From the NCBI GenBank assembly GCA_020059765.1, contig JAGVBM010000044.1:1-17017 (forward strand): a stretch of 17,017 nucleotides of DNA, read 5' to 3'. The notes beneath the pieces are model-generated. The model was not told where the DNA came from, made no database searches, and saw nothing but the letters and a program-made list of their open reading frames with translations. The translations under genes were made by a program, and so were the position numbers. Source of the DNA: Bacillota bacterium. Its GTDB lineage: Bacteria > Bacillota > Bacilli > Tumebacillales > Effusibacillaceae. Shown here in pieces: positions 6,434 to 15,300 of this stretch (positions are counted from its first letter, which is position 1; every line of letters begins with the position of its first letter).

Positions 6434-8020
6434 ATGGAAGATGGGAAAGCGATTCCCTTGATGATACAAGGCACCAGTTCGGATGCCGGCAAAAGCTTGC
6501 TGGTGACCGCTTTTTGCCGGATTTTTGCGGAAGAGGGGTACAAGACGGCCCCTTTTAAGTCGCAAAATATGTCTTTGAATTCGTATATTACACCGGATGG
6601 GAAAGAGATCGGCCGGGCGCAGGGGGTACAGGCGGAGGCGGCCGGAATTGCCGCCGTCGCCGACATGAATCCGATTCTCATCAAGCCGTCGGGGGATGCG
6701 CAGGCGCAGATTGTGGAGCTTGGCAAACCGATCGGCAATCTGGCAGCGGCAGCGTACCGGGAAGAGTATTTTCAACGCGGCTTTGCCGTGATCCAAACGG
6801 CTTACGCAAGACTGTCGCAGCAGTATGAACGGATCGTTCTGGAAGGGGCGGGCAGCCCGGCCGAAATCAATCTGAGCGACCGGGAATTGGTCAACATGCG
6901 GGTCGCCCGAATGGCCGATGCGCCGGTCATTCTCGTTGCGGATATCGACCGGGGAGGCGTGTTTGCCAGCATTGTCGGAACGCTGCAGTTGTTGGAACCT
7001 GCAGATCGGGAACGGGTAATCGGCGTGATTATCAACAAGTTTCGCGGTGACCGTTCTCTCCTGCAGCCGGGATTGGACTGGCTGGAATTCTATACCGGCA
7101 AACCTGTGCTGGGAGTCATGCCCTACTTGGACAATCTCTGGCTGGATTCGGAAGACTCCTTATCGATCGCCAAGTACCAAAATCGCTCTCCGCTTGCGAA
7201 GAATATAAACAAAGGGATTGAGATCGCAGTCATTCAGTATCCGCGCATTTCCAATTTTACAGATATTGACCCCTTCATGACGGAACCGGATTGTCATGTC
7301 CGCTTTGTCACAGAACCTGCCGAATTCGGCCATCCGGACTTGCTGATTCTGCCCGGCAGCAAGAACACGATCGAAGACCTGTTGTTTGTACGGGAAAACG
7401 GACTGGAGCAACAGATTGTGGAATGGCGCAATGAGAACCCGAACTTGCGGATCATTGGGATCTGCGGCGGCTATCAAATGATGGGACGATTGATTCGCGA
7501 TCCGTTAGGGATCGAATCCACACGTCCGGAGATCAACGGACTGGATCTGATTCCTCTGGCGACCACGCTGCATCCCGACAAAACGACCCTGTTGTCGGAA
7601 GGAATCGCCGTATGTGCGGGACACCGGCTGCAAGTGAAAGGATACGAGATTCATATGGGCCAATCGGAACCGTTGGCCGATACAGAGCCCTTTATCCGGC
7701 TGCAAAATCGGGAAGACGGTTTTACAGATCCGGAGCGGAAGCTGATCGGCACCTATTTTCATGGAATCTTTCACAATGATGAATTTCGCCATATGCTGTT
7801 GAACGACATCCGCAAGCGCAAGAACCTGCCGCCGCTTGCCGACCGGGTGTCGTTTGAATCGCTGCGGGAGGAGAGCTATCGGCGTTTGGCCGAACAGGTT
7901 CGCCAACATGTGGATGTGGCTCGAATTCATCGGCAGATGATCGATTTTTTCAATAGGCGTCAGGAACGGAGGGGGAATAACAATGGGACTGTTGGAACTG
8001 ACAAATCCGGCCACCGGTGA
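6434..8020 (+). CDS. cobQ: CobQ (CbiP), cobyric acid synthase
   Basis: This ATP- and glutamine-dependent enzyme amidates four side chains of adenosylcobyrinic acid a,c-diamide to give adenosylcobyric acid. It has 528 aa. GGAGG (6420-6424), 9 nt before ATG 6434, sets the start, although the frame stays open to 6341. The N-terminal synthetase half begins with the MinD-like P-loop GTSSDAGKS and continues with FKSQNMSLNSY and ADIDRGGVFAS. The C-terminal half is a class I glutamine amidotransferase: LPGSKNTIEDL, then the nucleophile Cys344 in GICGGYQMMG, and His443 in GTYFHGIFHN. CobQ belongs to de novo synthesis, not to cobinamide salvage, so corrin-ring genes are expected elsewhere in the genome. 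It lies 62 nt after cbiB; its last 38 nt overlap the aldehyde dehydrogenase gene. Confidence 0.97.
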   Translation: MEDGKAIPLMIQGTSSDAGKSLLVTAFCRIFAEEGYKTAPFKSQNMSLNSYITPDGKEIGRAQGVQAEAAGIAAVADMNPILIKPSGDAQAQIVELGKPIGNLAAAAYREEYFQRGFAVIQTAYARLSQQYERIVLEGAGSPAEINLSDRELVNMRVARMADAPVILVADIDRGGVFASIVGTLQLLEPADRERVIGVIINKFRGDRSLLQPGLDWLEFYTGKPVLGVMPYLDNLWLDSEDSLSIAKYQNRSPLAKNINKGIEIAVIQYPRISNFTDIDPFMTEPDCHVRFVTEPAEFGHPDLLILPGSKNTIEDLLFVRENGLEQQIVEWRNENPNLRIIGICGGYQMMGRLIRDPLGIESTRPEINGLDLIPLATTLHPDKTTLLSEGIAVCAGHRLQVKGYEIHMGQSEPLADTEPFIRLQNREDGFTDPERKLIGTYFHGIFHNDEFRHMLLNDIRKRKNLPPLADRVSFESLREESYRRLAEQVRQHVDVARIHRQMIDFFNRRQERRGNNNGTVGTDKSGHR

Positions 8021-9566
8021 GGTGAGGGGAGTTCTTGCCGAGTACACGGAAGCCGAGGTGCAGGCGGCGATGGCAAAGGCGCGGGAGGCGTTTGTCCGGT
8101 GGGGCCAAACTTCGCTTGCCGAAAGACTCGCTTACGTTCGGAAGCTGCGGCTTTATTTGGCTGATCACGCCGACGAACTGGCGAAGGAGATCGCCTTTGA
8201 CACCGGCAAAGTATTTATGGACGCACTGGCGGCGGACGTGTACACCACTGTGGACGCGATCCGGTATTTTGAGAAAAACGCCGGAAAAATCCTGGCGCCG
8301 CAACGCCGTAAAAGCGGACCGGTGTTCATCGGAAAAAAGGTCTATGTTACCTATCGGCCGATCGGTGCGGTGGCCGTCATCTCACCCTGGAATTATCCTT
8401 TTCAGCTGTCGATGATTCCCGCGATCTCGGCGTTGGTAAGCGGCAATACGGTATTGTTGAAACCTTCGGAAGTGACCCCCTTGACCGGACTGCTGATGGA
8501 ACGCGCATTTCGGGCGGCCGAATTGCCGGACGGTGTGGTGCAAGTGCTGCACGGCGGACGGGAGACCGGTCAAGCCCTTGTCGCGGCGAAACCGGATACA
8601 ATTTTCTTTACGGGCAGCGTGCCGACAGGCAAAAAGATTGCGGCGGCAGCGGCGGAGCATTTGATTCCGGTCGTATTGGAACTCGGCGGCAAAGATCCGA
8701 TGATCGTCCTCGACGACGCAGATCTGGAACTCGCTGCCGAAGCGGCGGTATGGGGAGGATTCACCAATTGCGGACAGGTATGCATGTCGGTGGAACGGGT
8801 GTATGTGCATGAACAGGTCTATGACCGATTCGAGCGGCTTGTCGCGGAGAAAACGGCTGCCATTCGTCAGGGCAGCGGCGAGACGGATGACGTCGGTTCG
8901 ATGACGTTTGCAAGGCAGCGGGAAATTGTCCGGGATCATCTGGAAGACGCGCAGGAAAAAGGGGCGCGTGTGCTGACGGGAGGACAGATTGATCCGCATT
9001 CGATGTTTGTGCCGCCGACCGTTTTGGTCGATGCCGATCACCGGATGAAAATCGTGATGGAAGAAACTTTTGGTCCCGTGCTGCCGATCATGCGCGTGCG
9101 TTCCGATGAAGAAGCGGTGCGTCTGGCCAACGATTCGGCCTATGGGCTCAACGCCAGCGTCTGGTCCGGAGATCCGGCGCGGGCGCGGAGAATCGCCTCC
9201 CGATTGGTGACTGGAAACGTTTGTATCAATGATGTCATTGTCAATGTGGCAATTCCCGATCTTCCTTTCGGCGGTGTCAAAGACAGCGGAATCGGCCGCT
9301 ATCACGGTCCTGAAGGGTTGCGAGCCTTTTGCCGCCAGACATCTGTTTTGGAGAGCCGATCCTCCTTTCTGTCCCTACTGACCTGGTATCCGTATTCAAA
9401 AGAAAAAATTGAACTGGTTCGCTGGTTAATTAAACTGCATGGAAATCGAAAAAAATGGTTCGACTTGCAGGCAGCGGGGGCGTTGTGGCGGCTGTTGACG
9501 AACCGGAAGCCGGACTTGTTCCGGAATCGCGGCACGGCAGAGAGTCAGCGGGATATGAAAGGATGA
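7983..9566 (+). CDS. NAD(P)-dependent aldehyde dehydrogenase with C-terminal extension
   Basis: This is a member of the classical ALDH superfamily, which oxidises aldehydes to carboxylic acids without CoA. It has 527 aa. GGAGG (7968-7972), 10 nt upstream, sets ATG 7983, inside the end of cobQ. Visible motifs are ISPWNYPF, NTVLLKPSE, FTGSVPTGKKI (cofactor binding), LELGGKDP with general base Glu233, NCGQVCMSVE with nucleophile Cys267 (34 residues later, as usual), and EETFGPVLP. After the normal catalytic core the protein goes on for about 60 residues (LLTWYPYSKEKIELVRWLI, then basic stretches). This looks amphipathic and may touch the membrane. The substrate cannot be told from sequence. Position and overlap suggest co-transcription with the B12 genes, but a role in B12 synthesis is not known. 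Its end overlaps the convergent glycosylase gene by 22 nt. Confidence 0.93.
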   Translation: MGLLELTNPATGEVRGVLAEYTEAEVQAAMAKAREAFVRWGQTSLAERLAYVRKLRLYLADHADELAKEIAFDTGKVFMDALAADVYTTVDAIRYFEKNAGKILAPQRRKSGPVFIGKKVYVTYRPIGAVAVISPWNYPFQLSMIPAISALVSGNTVLLKPSEVTPLTGLLMERAFRAAELPDGVVQVLHGGRETGQALVAAKPDTIFFTGSVPTGKKIAAAAAEHLIPVVLELGGKDPMIVLDDADLELAAEAAVWGGFTNCGQVCMSVERVYVHEQVYDRFERLVAEKTAAIRQGSGETDDVGSMTFARQREIVRDHLEDAQEKGARVLTGGQIDPHSMFVPPTVLVDADHRMKIVMEETFGPVLPIMRVRSDEEAVRLANDSAYGLNASVWSGDPARARRIASRLVTGNVCINDVIVNVAIPDLPFGGVKDSGIGRYHGPEGLRAFCRQTSVLESRSSFLSLLTWYPYSKEKIELVRWLIKLHGNRKKWFDLQAAGALWRLLTNRKPDLFRNRGTAESQRDMKG

Positions 9567-10171
9567 TCGCGGATCCAGAAGCGCCACGGATAGTCGCGGG
9601 CTTCTTCCGCGTAATCGATGCCAATCCGCGGCCCGGATGCGATTTGTTCAGCTGAAATGCGCTGTCCCTGCTGAATGAATAACGGCGAGTCCAGCAAATT
9701 CCAGCCGTATTGCTGTTTGTCGATTCCCATGGCTTGCGCCAGTTTGCCGGGGCCGTTGGTCAACAGCCGCAACCTCCGGACCGGCCAATTGTTCGCCTGG
9801 GGATCCAGAGCGAGATTGCGTCGTCTGATCATCAGCGGGATGCCGTCGACCGGCTGCAAGGCGCGAATCAGGATCGCTTCCGGAGCTCCCGGCGATCCGC
9901 TGACCACGTTCAGGCAATAGTGCATGCCGTAGATTTGATAGACATAGGCGCGGCCAGGGTGATCGAACATCACCTGTGTTCGGGGAGTCATCCTGCCCCC
10001 GTAAGAATGGGCGGCCTTGTCACGGGGTCCAATATAAGCTTCCGTTTCCACGATGTAGCCGGAAGTGAGTCCTTCCGGCGTTTCATGAACCAACAGCTGA
10101 CCCAATAAGTTTTTCGCCAGATCAAGAGTAGGGAGTTCGTAAAAATCGGTGGGCAGACTATTGACTCGCAT
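9545..10171 (-). CDS. mpg: DNA-3-methyladenine glycosylase, AAG/MPG family
   Basis: This base-excision repair enzyme flips and cuts out alkylated purines such as 3-methyladenine and hypoxanthine. It has 208 aa, normal for bacterial members of the human AAG fold. The start at 10171 follows AAGGAGGA (10179-10186) with 7-nt spacing; the frame is open to 10276, but the extra 35 residues are unlike the family. Catalytic positions can be aligned with human AAG: Glu44 (E125), Tyr46 (Y127) and His55 (H136) in VETEAYIGPRDKAAHS. YQIYGMHYCLNVV and LTNGPGKLAQAMGI are further conserved blocks. The gene is divergent from the GGDEF gene and convergent with the aldehyde dehydrogenase, which it overlaps by 22 nt. 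No terminator is visible at its 3' end. Confidence 0.95.
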   Translation of the reverse strand: MRVNSLPTDFYELPTLDLAKNLLGQLLVHETPEGLTSGYIVETEAYIGPRDKAAHSYGGRMTPRTQVMFDHPGRAYVYQIYGMHYCLNVVSGSPGAPEAILIRALQPVDGIPLMIRRRNLALDPQANNWPVRRLRLLTNGPGKLAQAMGIDKQQYGWNLLDSPLFIQQGQRISAEQIASGPRIGIDYAEEARDYPWRFWIRDHPFISR

Positions 10172-10241
10172 GGGCGGATCCTCCTTGAATTTCCCGGCTG
10201 TAAACCAGCAAATTATGATTCTGACAAAAATATTTACGAGG

Positions 10242-10270
10242 TAAACATTTTTCTGGGAGTTTGGTATAAT
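10242..10270 (+). promoter_or_regulatory. Promoter of the diguanylate cyclase gene
   Basis: A perfect -10 TATAAT (10265-10270) is preceded by TGG, giving an extended -10 (TGNTATAAT). The -35 candidate TAAACA (10242-10247, 4 of 6) lies 17 bp upstream. The start of transcription would be near 10277, about 50 nt before the GGDEF gene. It lies in the 156-bp divergent region shared with the glycosylase gene, for which I see no clear promoter. Confidence 0.7.
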
Positions 10271-10327
10271 AAACATTGTTCAAATTATTCGCGAGATTCT
10301 GAGCTTCTGTAAAAAGAGGGAATTTGT

Positions 10328-12241
10328 ATGGACGGGCAGTTGGAGCTGCGTCTCAATCAAATTATGCTGCAGGCTTCTGCAAGAGAGAAGCGTGTAGAGC
10401 AGCTTCTTCAGAGAATGATGAAACTCGGCGCTCTCATTTTGCGTGCAGAATGGGTTTGTTTGTTTTTGCCCTCAAAATGGACTCATGAGCTGACTCATTA
10501 CCAGAGTTATCCGCTTGGCCGAGACGTCGAATGTTCCATGACGGGCCGGGAACTGGCGCAACTTTTTGACGGGGAGAAAGCTCCCTGGATGCTGCGCGAA
10601 AACAATTTGTATATTCCTTTATTCGTCAACGGCAATTTGCATAGTGTCCTTTATTATGCGAATATTTCGGATGAAATTCAAGGCGATCGTGTTCGAATGG
10701 CCAACCGGATTGTCAAACAAATGAACTTGCTGTTTGAAAGCAAGCTGATCCAGACGGAGAAAGACAATTATCATGCGGCACTGGTGCAAATTTCCGATGT
10801 CATTGCACATACCGAACGATATGAAGAAGCGATGAAACAGGCGATGGAAATGGCATCGGAAGTGGCCGGAGGCATCTGCGGCATCATGCTGCTCAGCAAG
10901 GACAAGCAAAGCATCATTCCCGTCTATACGCGAAATGTCGGACATGAAGACCTGCAGCAAATTCCTTATCCTCCTTTGCCGGGTCACGATCAAACCGCCT
11001 ATTTGGCGATCACCCAAAGGCGCGTGATTTTTGTCGAAGACACTGCCGCCGATCCTTTTGTTGACCGGGAATTTTGTGAAAAATACGACATCAAAAGCTA
11101 TATGACACTTCCTCTCTTCATCCATGAAAAAGAAATCGGTATCCTTTTTGTCGATTACAGTTATCACCACACATTTACCAAGCAGGAAGTCAATTTTTTC
11201 AGCGAATTGGGTCAACAGATCAGCCATGTGCTGTACAGTTTGCAAACCCGGCAGGAACTGTTGCACAACAAGCGGATACAAGACCGATTGATTGAAATGA
11301 TGCGCGATATGACCAGCCGAATTCGGATGCGCGATGTGCTGAAAGATATGGTGGACAGAACTTACGGACTGCTGCAGGAAAAAGTCGGGGTTTCGGTCTG
11401 GTTGACCAACGACGCCAAGGATCATATCAAACTTGCATCTTGGCAAGGGGCAACCCTTCGCCTGGACAAGCGAAGAGCGGTGGAGTTTTCCTTTGAAGAA
11501 CTGGGGAACGCCGCTTTGCTGCAGGATTTGTTTTTGGAAGTGGACACCAATTCAAGCATGGGACGATTTTTTCATGGCGCGGGCCTGGAATGTTCAATTG
11601 GAACCCCGTTGATGGCCGGGAAAGAGTTGACGGGAATTCTTTTCCTGCACGCGTTGGAAGGACATCAATGGACCGAGCAGGAAAAACTGACCCTGTCGGC
11701 GATCGGGATTCATGCAGGGCCGATTATCCGGCACGGTCAATATATCCAAATGCTTGAAAAACAGTCCAAACTGGACGGGCTGACCAAGGTGTTTAACCGC
11801 CAACATTTTGAAAAAATGTTTCGGGAATACGGTGTGCGCCATATGCGCCATGCAAAACCGTTCACGCTGCTGATGATGGACCTGGACAATTTCAAGCAGA
11901 TCAACGATCAATACGGTCATCTGGTCGGGGACGACGTAATGCGTTCGGTCGCGCAGATTCTGATGGATACCATCCGCCGCAGCGACAAAGCGTTTCGCTA
12001 TGGGGGAGAAGAGTTTGCGGTGCTGCTGCCTTGGACGGGCAAAGACGAGGCGGAACAAGTTGCCGAACGAATCAGGGCGAATATCGAAGCGGCCCATTTC
12101 AACCCGCCGGTAACGGTGTCGATCGGACTGGCCACCTTCCTGGAAACGGCTCGCCAGCCGGAAGAAGTGATTGAATTGGCCGACCTGGCCTTGTACAAGG
12201 CAAAAAATCGAGGGAAAAATCGGGTTGTCAGTGCGCTCTGA
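10328..12241 (+). CDS. Soluble diguanylate cyclase with three GAF-like sensor modules
   Basis: This makes cyclic di-GMP from two GTP. It has 637 aa and no signal peptide or transmembrane segment, so it is cytosolic. A short N-terminal helix is followed by a degenerate GAF-like module (about 30-145), a clearer GAF (about 160-305, with YEEAMKQAMEMASEV and a VDREFCEKYDIKSYMTLPL block), a third GAF-like module (about 325-465), and the GGDEF domain (about 478-636). The domain opens with DGLTKVFNRQHF, has LDNFKQINDQYGH for metal and GTP binding, and has the active site GGEEF at 559-563. RRSD at 550-553, exactly five residues before GGEEF, is an intact product-inhibition I-site. No EAL or HD-GYP domain is present. 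AGAGGG (10315-10320) precedes ATG 10328 by 7 nt. The gene has its own promoter and terminator, so it is probably monocistronic. The ligands of the GAF modules are unknown. Confidence 0.93.
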   Translation: MDGQLELRLNQIMLQASAREKRVEQLLQRMMKLGALILRAEWVCLFLPSKWTHELTHYQSYPLGRDVECSMTGRELAQLFDGEKAPWMLRENNLYIPLFVNGNLHSVLYYANISDEIQGDRVRMANRIVKQMNLLFESKLIQTEKDNYHAALVQISDVIAHTERYEEAMKQAMEMASEVAGGICGIMLLSKDKQSIIPVYTRNVGHEDLQQIPYPPLPGHDQTAYLAITQRRVIFVEDTAADPFVDREFCEKYDIKSYMTLPLFIHEKEIGILFVDYSYHHTFTKQEVNFFSELGQQISHVLYSLQTRQELLHNKRIQDRLIEMMRDMTSRIRMRDVLKDMVDRTYGLLQEKVGVSVWLTNDAKDHIKLASWQGATLRLDKRRAVEFSFEELGNAALLQDLFLEVDTNSSMGRFFHGAGLECSIGTPLMAGKELTGILFLHALEGHQWTEQEKLTLSAIGIHAGPIIRHGQYIQMLEKQSKLDGLTKVFNRQHFEKMFREYGVRHMRHAKPFTLLMMDLDNFKQINDQYGHLVGDDVMRSVAQILMDTIRRSDKAFRYGGEEFAVLLPWTGKDEAEQVAERIRANIEAAHFNPPVTVSIGLATFLETARQPEEVIELADLALYKAKNRGKNRVVSAL

Positions 12242-12259
12242 AGGTTGTATACAGGCGGC

Positions 12260-12292
12260 AGACGTGCTTGCAAAGGCCGTCTTTTTTCTTTT
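12260..12292 (+). terminator. Rho-independent terminator after the diguanylate cyclase gene
   Basis: AGACG plus GC (12260-12267, with T12265 bulged) pairs with GC plus CGTCT (12276-12282) around an 8-nt loop. A T-rich run (12282-12292, broken by one C) follows. It starts 19 nt after the TGA of the GGDEF gene and separates it from the dynamin gene. I see no clear promoter between this point and 12353, so some read-through into the dynamin gene is possible. Confidence 0.75.
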
Positions 12293-12352
12293 CTGCAGAC
12301 AGTTGCGTAACCAGCAGCAAAATTCAACAAGGATAACAGCGGGAGAATCCAC

Positions 12353-15300
12353 ATGGAGACACAATATCTGACACAAATCGAAGACGCTTTTTTGACGGCG
12401 GGCGATGCAGCGAACGCCCGCAAGTTGCGGCAGTTGATCGATAAAATGGCCGATCAACGAATGATTCTGGCGTTTTGCGGTCACTTTTCAGCGGGCAAAT
12501 CGAGCATGATCAATCATCTGCTGGGCAGCGAGGTGCTGCCGTCCAGCCCGATTCCGACCAGCGCCAATGTGGTGACGATCGAACGGGGATCCGCAGGCGC
12601 CCGCGTCTGGAGAAAAGACGGGAGTTTTTTTGATATCCCGCTCGCCGAATTGACACAACTGCAGGAATTGGCCGCCGACGGGGAAGCGATTGAAACGATT
12701 CGCATTCAGCACCCCGCCGATTTTTTGCCGTATCGAGTGCAGTTGATGGATACGCCGGGGATCGATTCGACGGACGATGCCCACCGGGTGGCGACAGAAA
12801 GCGCGCTGCATCTGGCCGATGCGGTCATTTACATGATGGATTACAATCATGTGCAGTCGGAAGTGAACTTCGGATTTACAAAAACTTTGAAAGATCGGGG
12901 AAAAACGGTCTGGCTGGTCGTCAATCAAATCGACAAACACAACGAGTTTGAATTGCCTTTTGCCGAATACCAACGGAGCGTCAAGTCTTCGTTTGCCGCC
13001 TGGGGAATTGAACCGGACGCCATTTATTACACCTCCTTGCGGGAACCGAATCATCCCCACAATCAAATGGAAGAGCTGTATAACGGGATGCGGCAGCTTT
13101 TTTCCCGGCGGGAACGTTTGCTTGCAGCAAGTGTAATTGACTCTGCCCGCTATCTGATCGAAGAGCATGGGCGAATGTTGGCGGTCCAATCAGGACATGA
13201 GCGCAAGTCCTATCTGGATCTTTTGGGAGAGAAAACAGACGCTCGGATTCATGCGGAAGCGGTGAACGAGTTGCGCGAACAGATCGGGGGACTGGAGTCT
13301 GCCGCAGATACGCTGCGGGATGAAATGCGCAAGGAAATCCAATCTTTGATTGACAACGCGATCCTCATTCCGTTTCAAACTGTAGAATTGTGCGGCAAAT
13401 TTCTGGAGAGCCGCCGTCCCGGTTTCCGGGTCGGACTGCTGTTTGCCGGCAGCAAAACGGAACAGGAAAAGGAAAACCGCCTGCTGGAATTGCACAAGGA
13501 TTTTACGGGCAAAGTGGCAGCCAATCTGGATTGGCACCTGAAAGATCTGCTGGTCAAGTTTCCCGAACGGTTTGGAATTCGGAACGAGGCCTATTCGCAA
13601 GCGGTGTATGACATGTCAATCCGCATTGCGCCGGCCGTGCTGCTCGGATGGATCAAAGAAGGAGCGCTGTCGTCGCCGGAATATATGTATCAATATGCGA
13701 AGGATATTGCCGCCGAGGTGAAAGGGATGTACCGGCGGGAAGCGGCGTCGTTCATCGAGCGGATCGCGGACATGGCGGCCGCCATGAACCGGGAGAAAGC
13801 GGACGGATTGCGAGCGCAACTCGTTGCTGCGGAGACGCTTTTGCAGGCGGCGAGCAAGCTGGAACAGCTGGAAAACCGGTTGGCAGCAAGGCGAAACGAA
13901 TTGCTGAGCTTGCTGCCGGAAGAACAGGCTTTCGCAGCGGAAATCGACAGCAAGGAGAGGAAGTCGGCAGAGTCTGTTGCAAGCGATAGGAGTGGTGCAG
14001 GTGCTGCAGGCGATCAAGCAGAAACGACATCTGTTGAAGTCGTATCGGACGTTTCCTCTCCGCTGACGCAAGCAAGAACGGTGACACAAGCAAGTAGGGT
14101 GACACAAGCAAGCGGGACGTTCCCGAGCGGCGGGGGCCGCTTGCCATTGAACCATGCGGCCGGCAAGCTGCGAACCGCCTCCCGAACGATCGAATCGATT
14201 CCCGGTCTGCAAACGATTGCGGCGCATATGAGCGGACGGGCGGAACGGCTGGAACAAAACTTGTTCACCGTTGCGCTGTTCGGTGCGTTTTCAGCGGGAA
14301 AATCGTCATTTGCCAACGCGCTGCTGGGGGAGTTGGTCTTGCCGGTTTCTCCGAATCCGACAACCGCCACGATCAACAAAATTTTGCCGCCCACTGCCCA
14401 ATGGGAACATGGCAGTGTCCGCGTCAAACTCAAATCGGCAGCCGACATGACAGACGATATGCAAGGTTCGCTGGCGGTCTTCGAACAAAAGGTAGAATTG
14501 CCTGTTGGGGAAGCGGCTGATTCCTTTTTCGGAAAGGCCATGCAACTCATTGCGGCCTTGGATCCGACCCAGGTTGCGCCAAATGCCAAACCTCATTTTT
14601 CCTTCCTGCAAGCGGCTGCCAAAGGGTATGACAGCATGCAGAGCCTGTTGGGCGAGGAACTGCGGGTGGACATGGAAACATTCCGGCAGTATGTGGCGCA
14701 GGAGGAGAAAGCGTGTTTTGTGGAATGGATCGAATTGTACTACGATTGTCCGTTAACCCGACAGGGCATCTTGTTGATTGATACGCCGGGAGCCGATTCC
14801 ATCAACGCCCGGCATACAAAAGTCGCCTTCGATTACATCAAGAACGCGGACGCGGTTTTGTTTGTCACCTATTACAACCATGCGTTTTCCAATGCGGATC
14901 GGGAGTTTCTGATCCAGTTGGGCCGCGTCAAAGATGCTTTTGAACTGGACAAGATGTTTTTTCTGGTCAATGCGGCCGATCTTGCCTCCGACAAAGAGGA
15001 ACTGAATGATGTGACGGCACATGTCAGAAAAAACCTGATTGCCTGCGGAATCTCCCAACCGCGAATCTATCCTGTATCCAGCCAGTTGGCCTTGTTGGCC
15101 CGGCTTGCGGACAAAGGAAAACTGCCTCCGTCGGCGGATCGGATGTACCGGAAGTTGTCCCGTGCTGCCGACCACGGTTCCCTGCCGAGTCCGCAAGCCG
15201 CAGTGCGGCAATCGGGGATTGCCGAATTCGAAGCCGATTTTCTCTCGTTCACCATTGAAGAATTGACGGAGACAGCGGTCCAGTCGGCGTTTGCGGAGAT

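Noticed and set aside
9503..9524. Hairpin CCGGAA / TTCCGG near the end of the aldehyde dehydrogenase, as a terminator for the operon or for mpg
   Set aside because: Only six pairs and no T-run on either strand; it lies inside the coding sequence.
7983..9566. A B12-dependent microcompartment (propanediol or ethanolamine) aldehyde dehydrogenase
   Set aside because: Those enzymes are CoA-acylating and carry encapsulation tails; this protein has the classical Glu233/Cys267 hydrolytic ALDH pattern, and no shell-protein genes are nearby.
10172..10276. 35-codon N-terminal extension of the DNA glycosylase
   Set aside because: AAGGAGGA at 10179-10186 marks the start at 10171, and the extension would run over the promoter region of the divergent gene.
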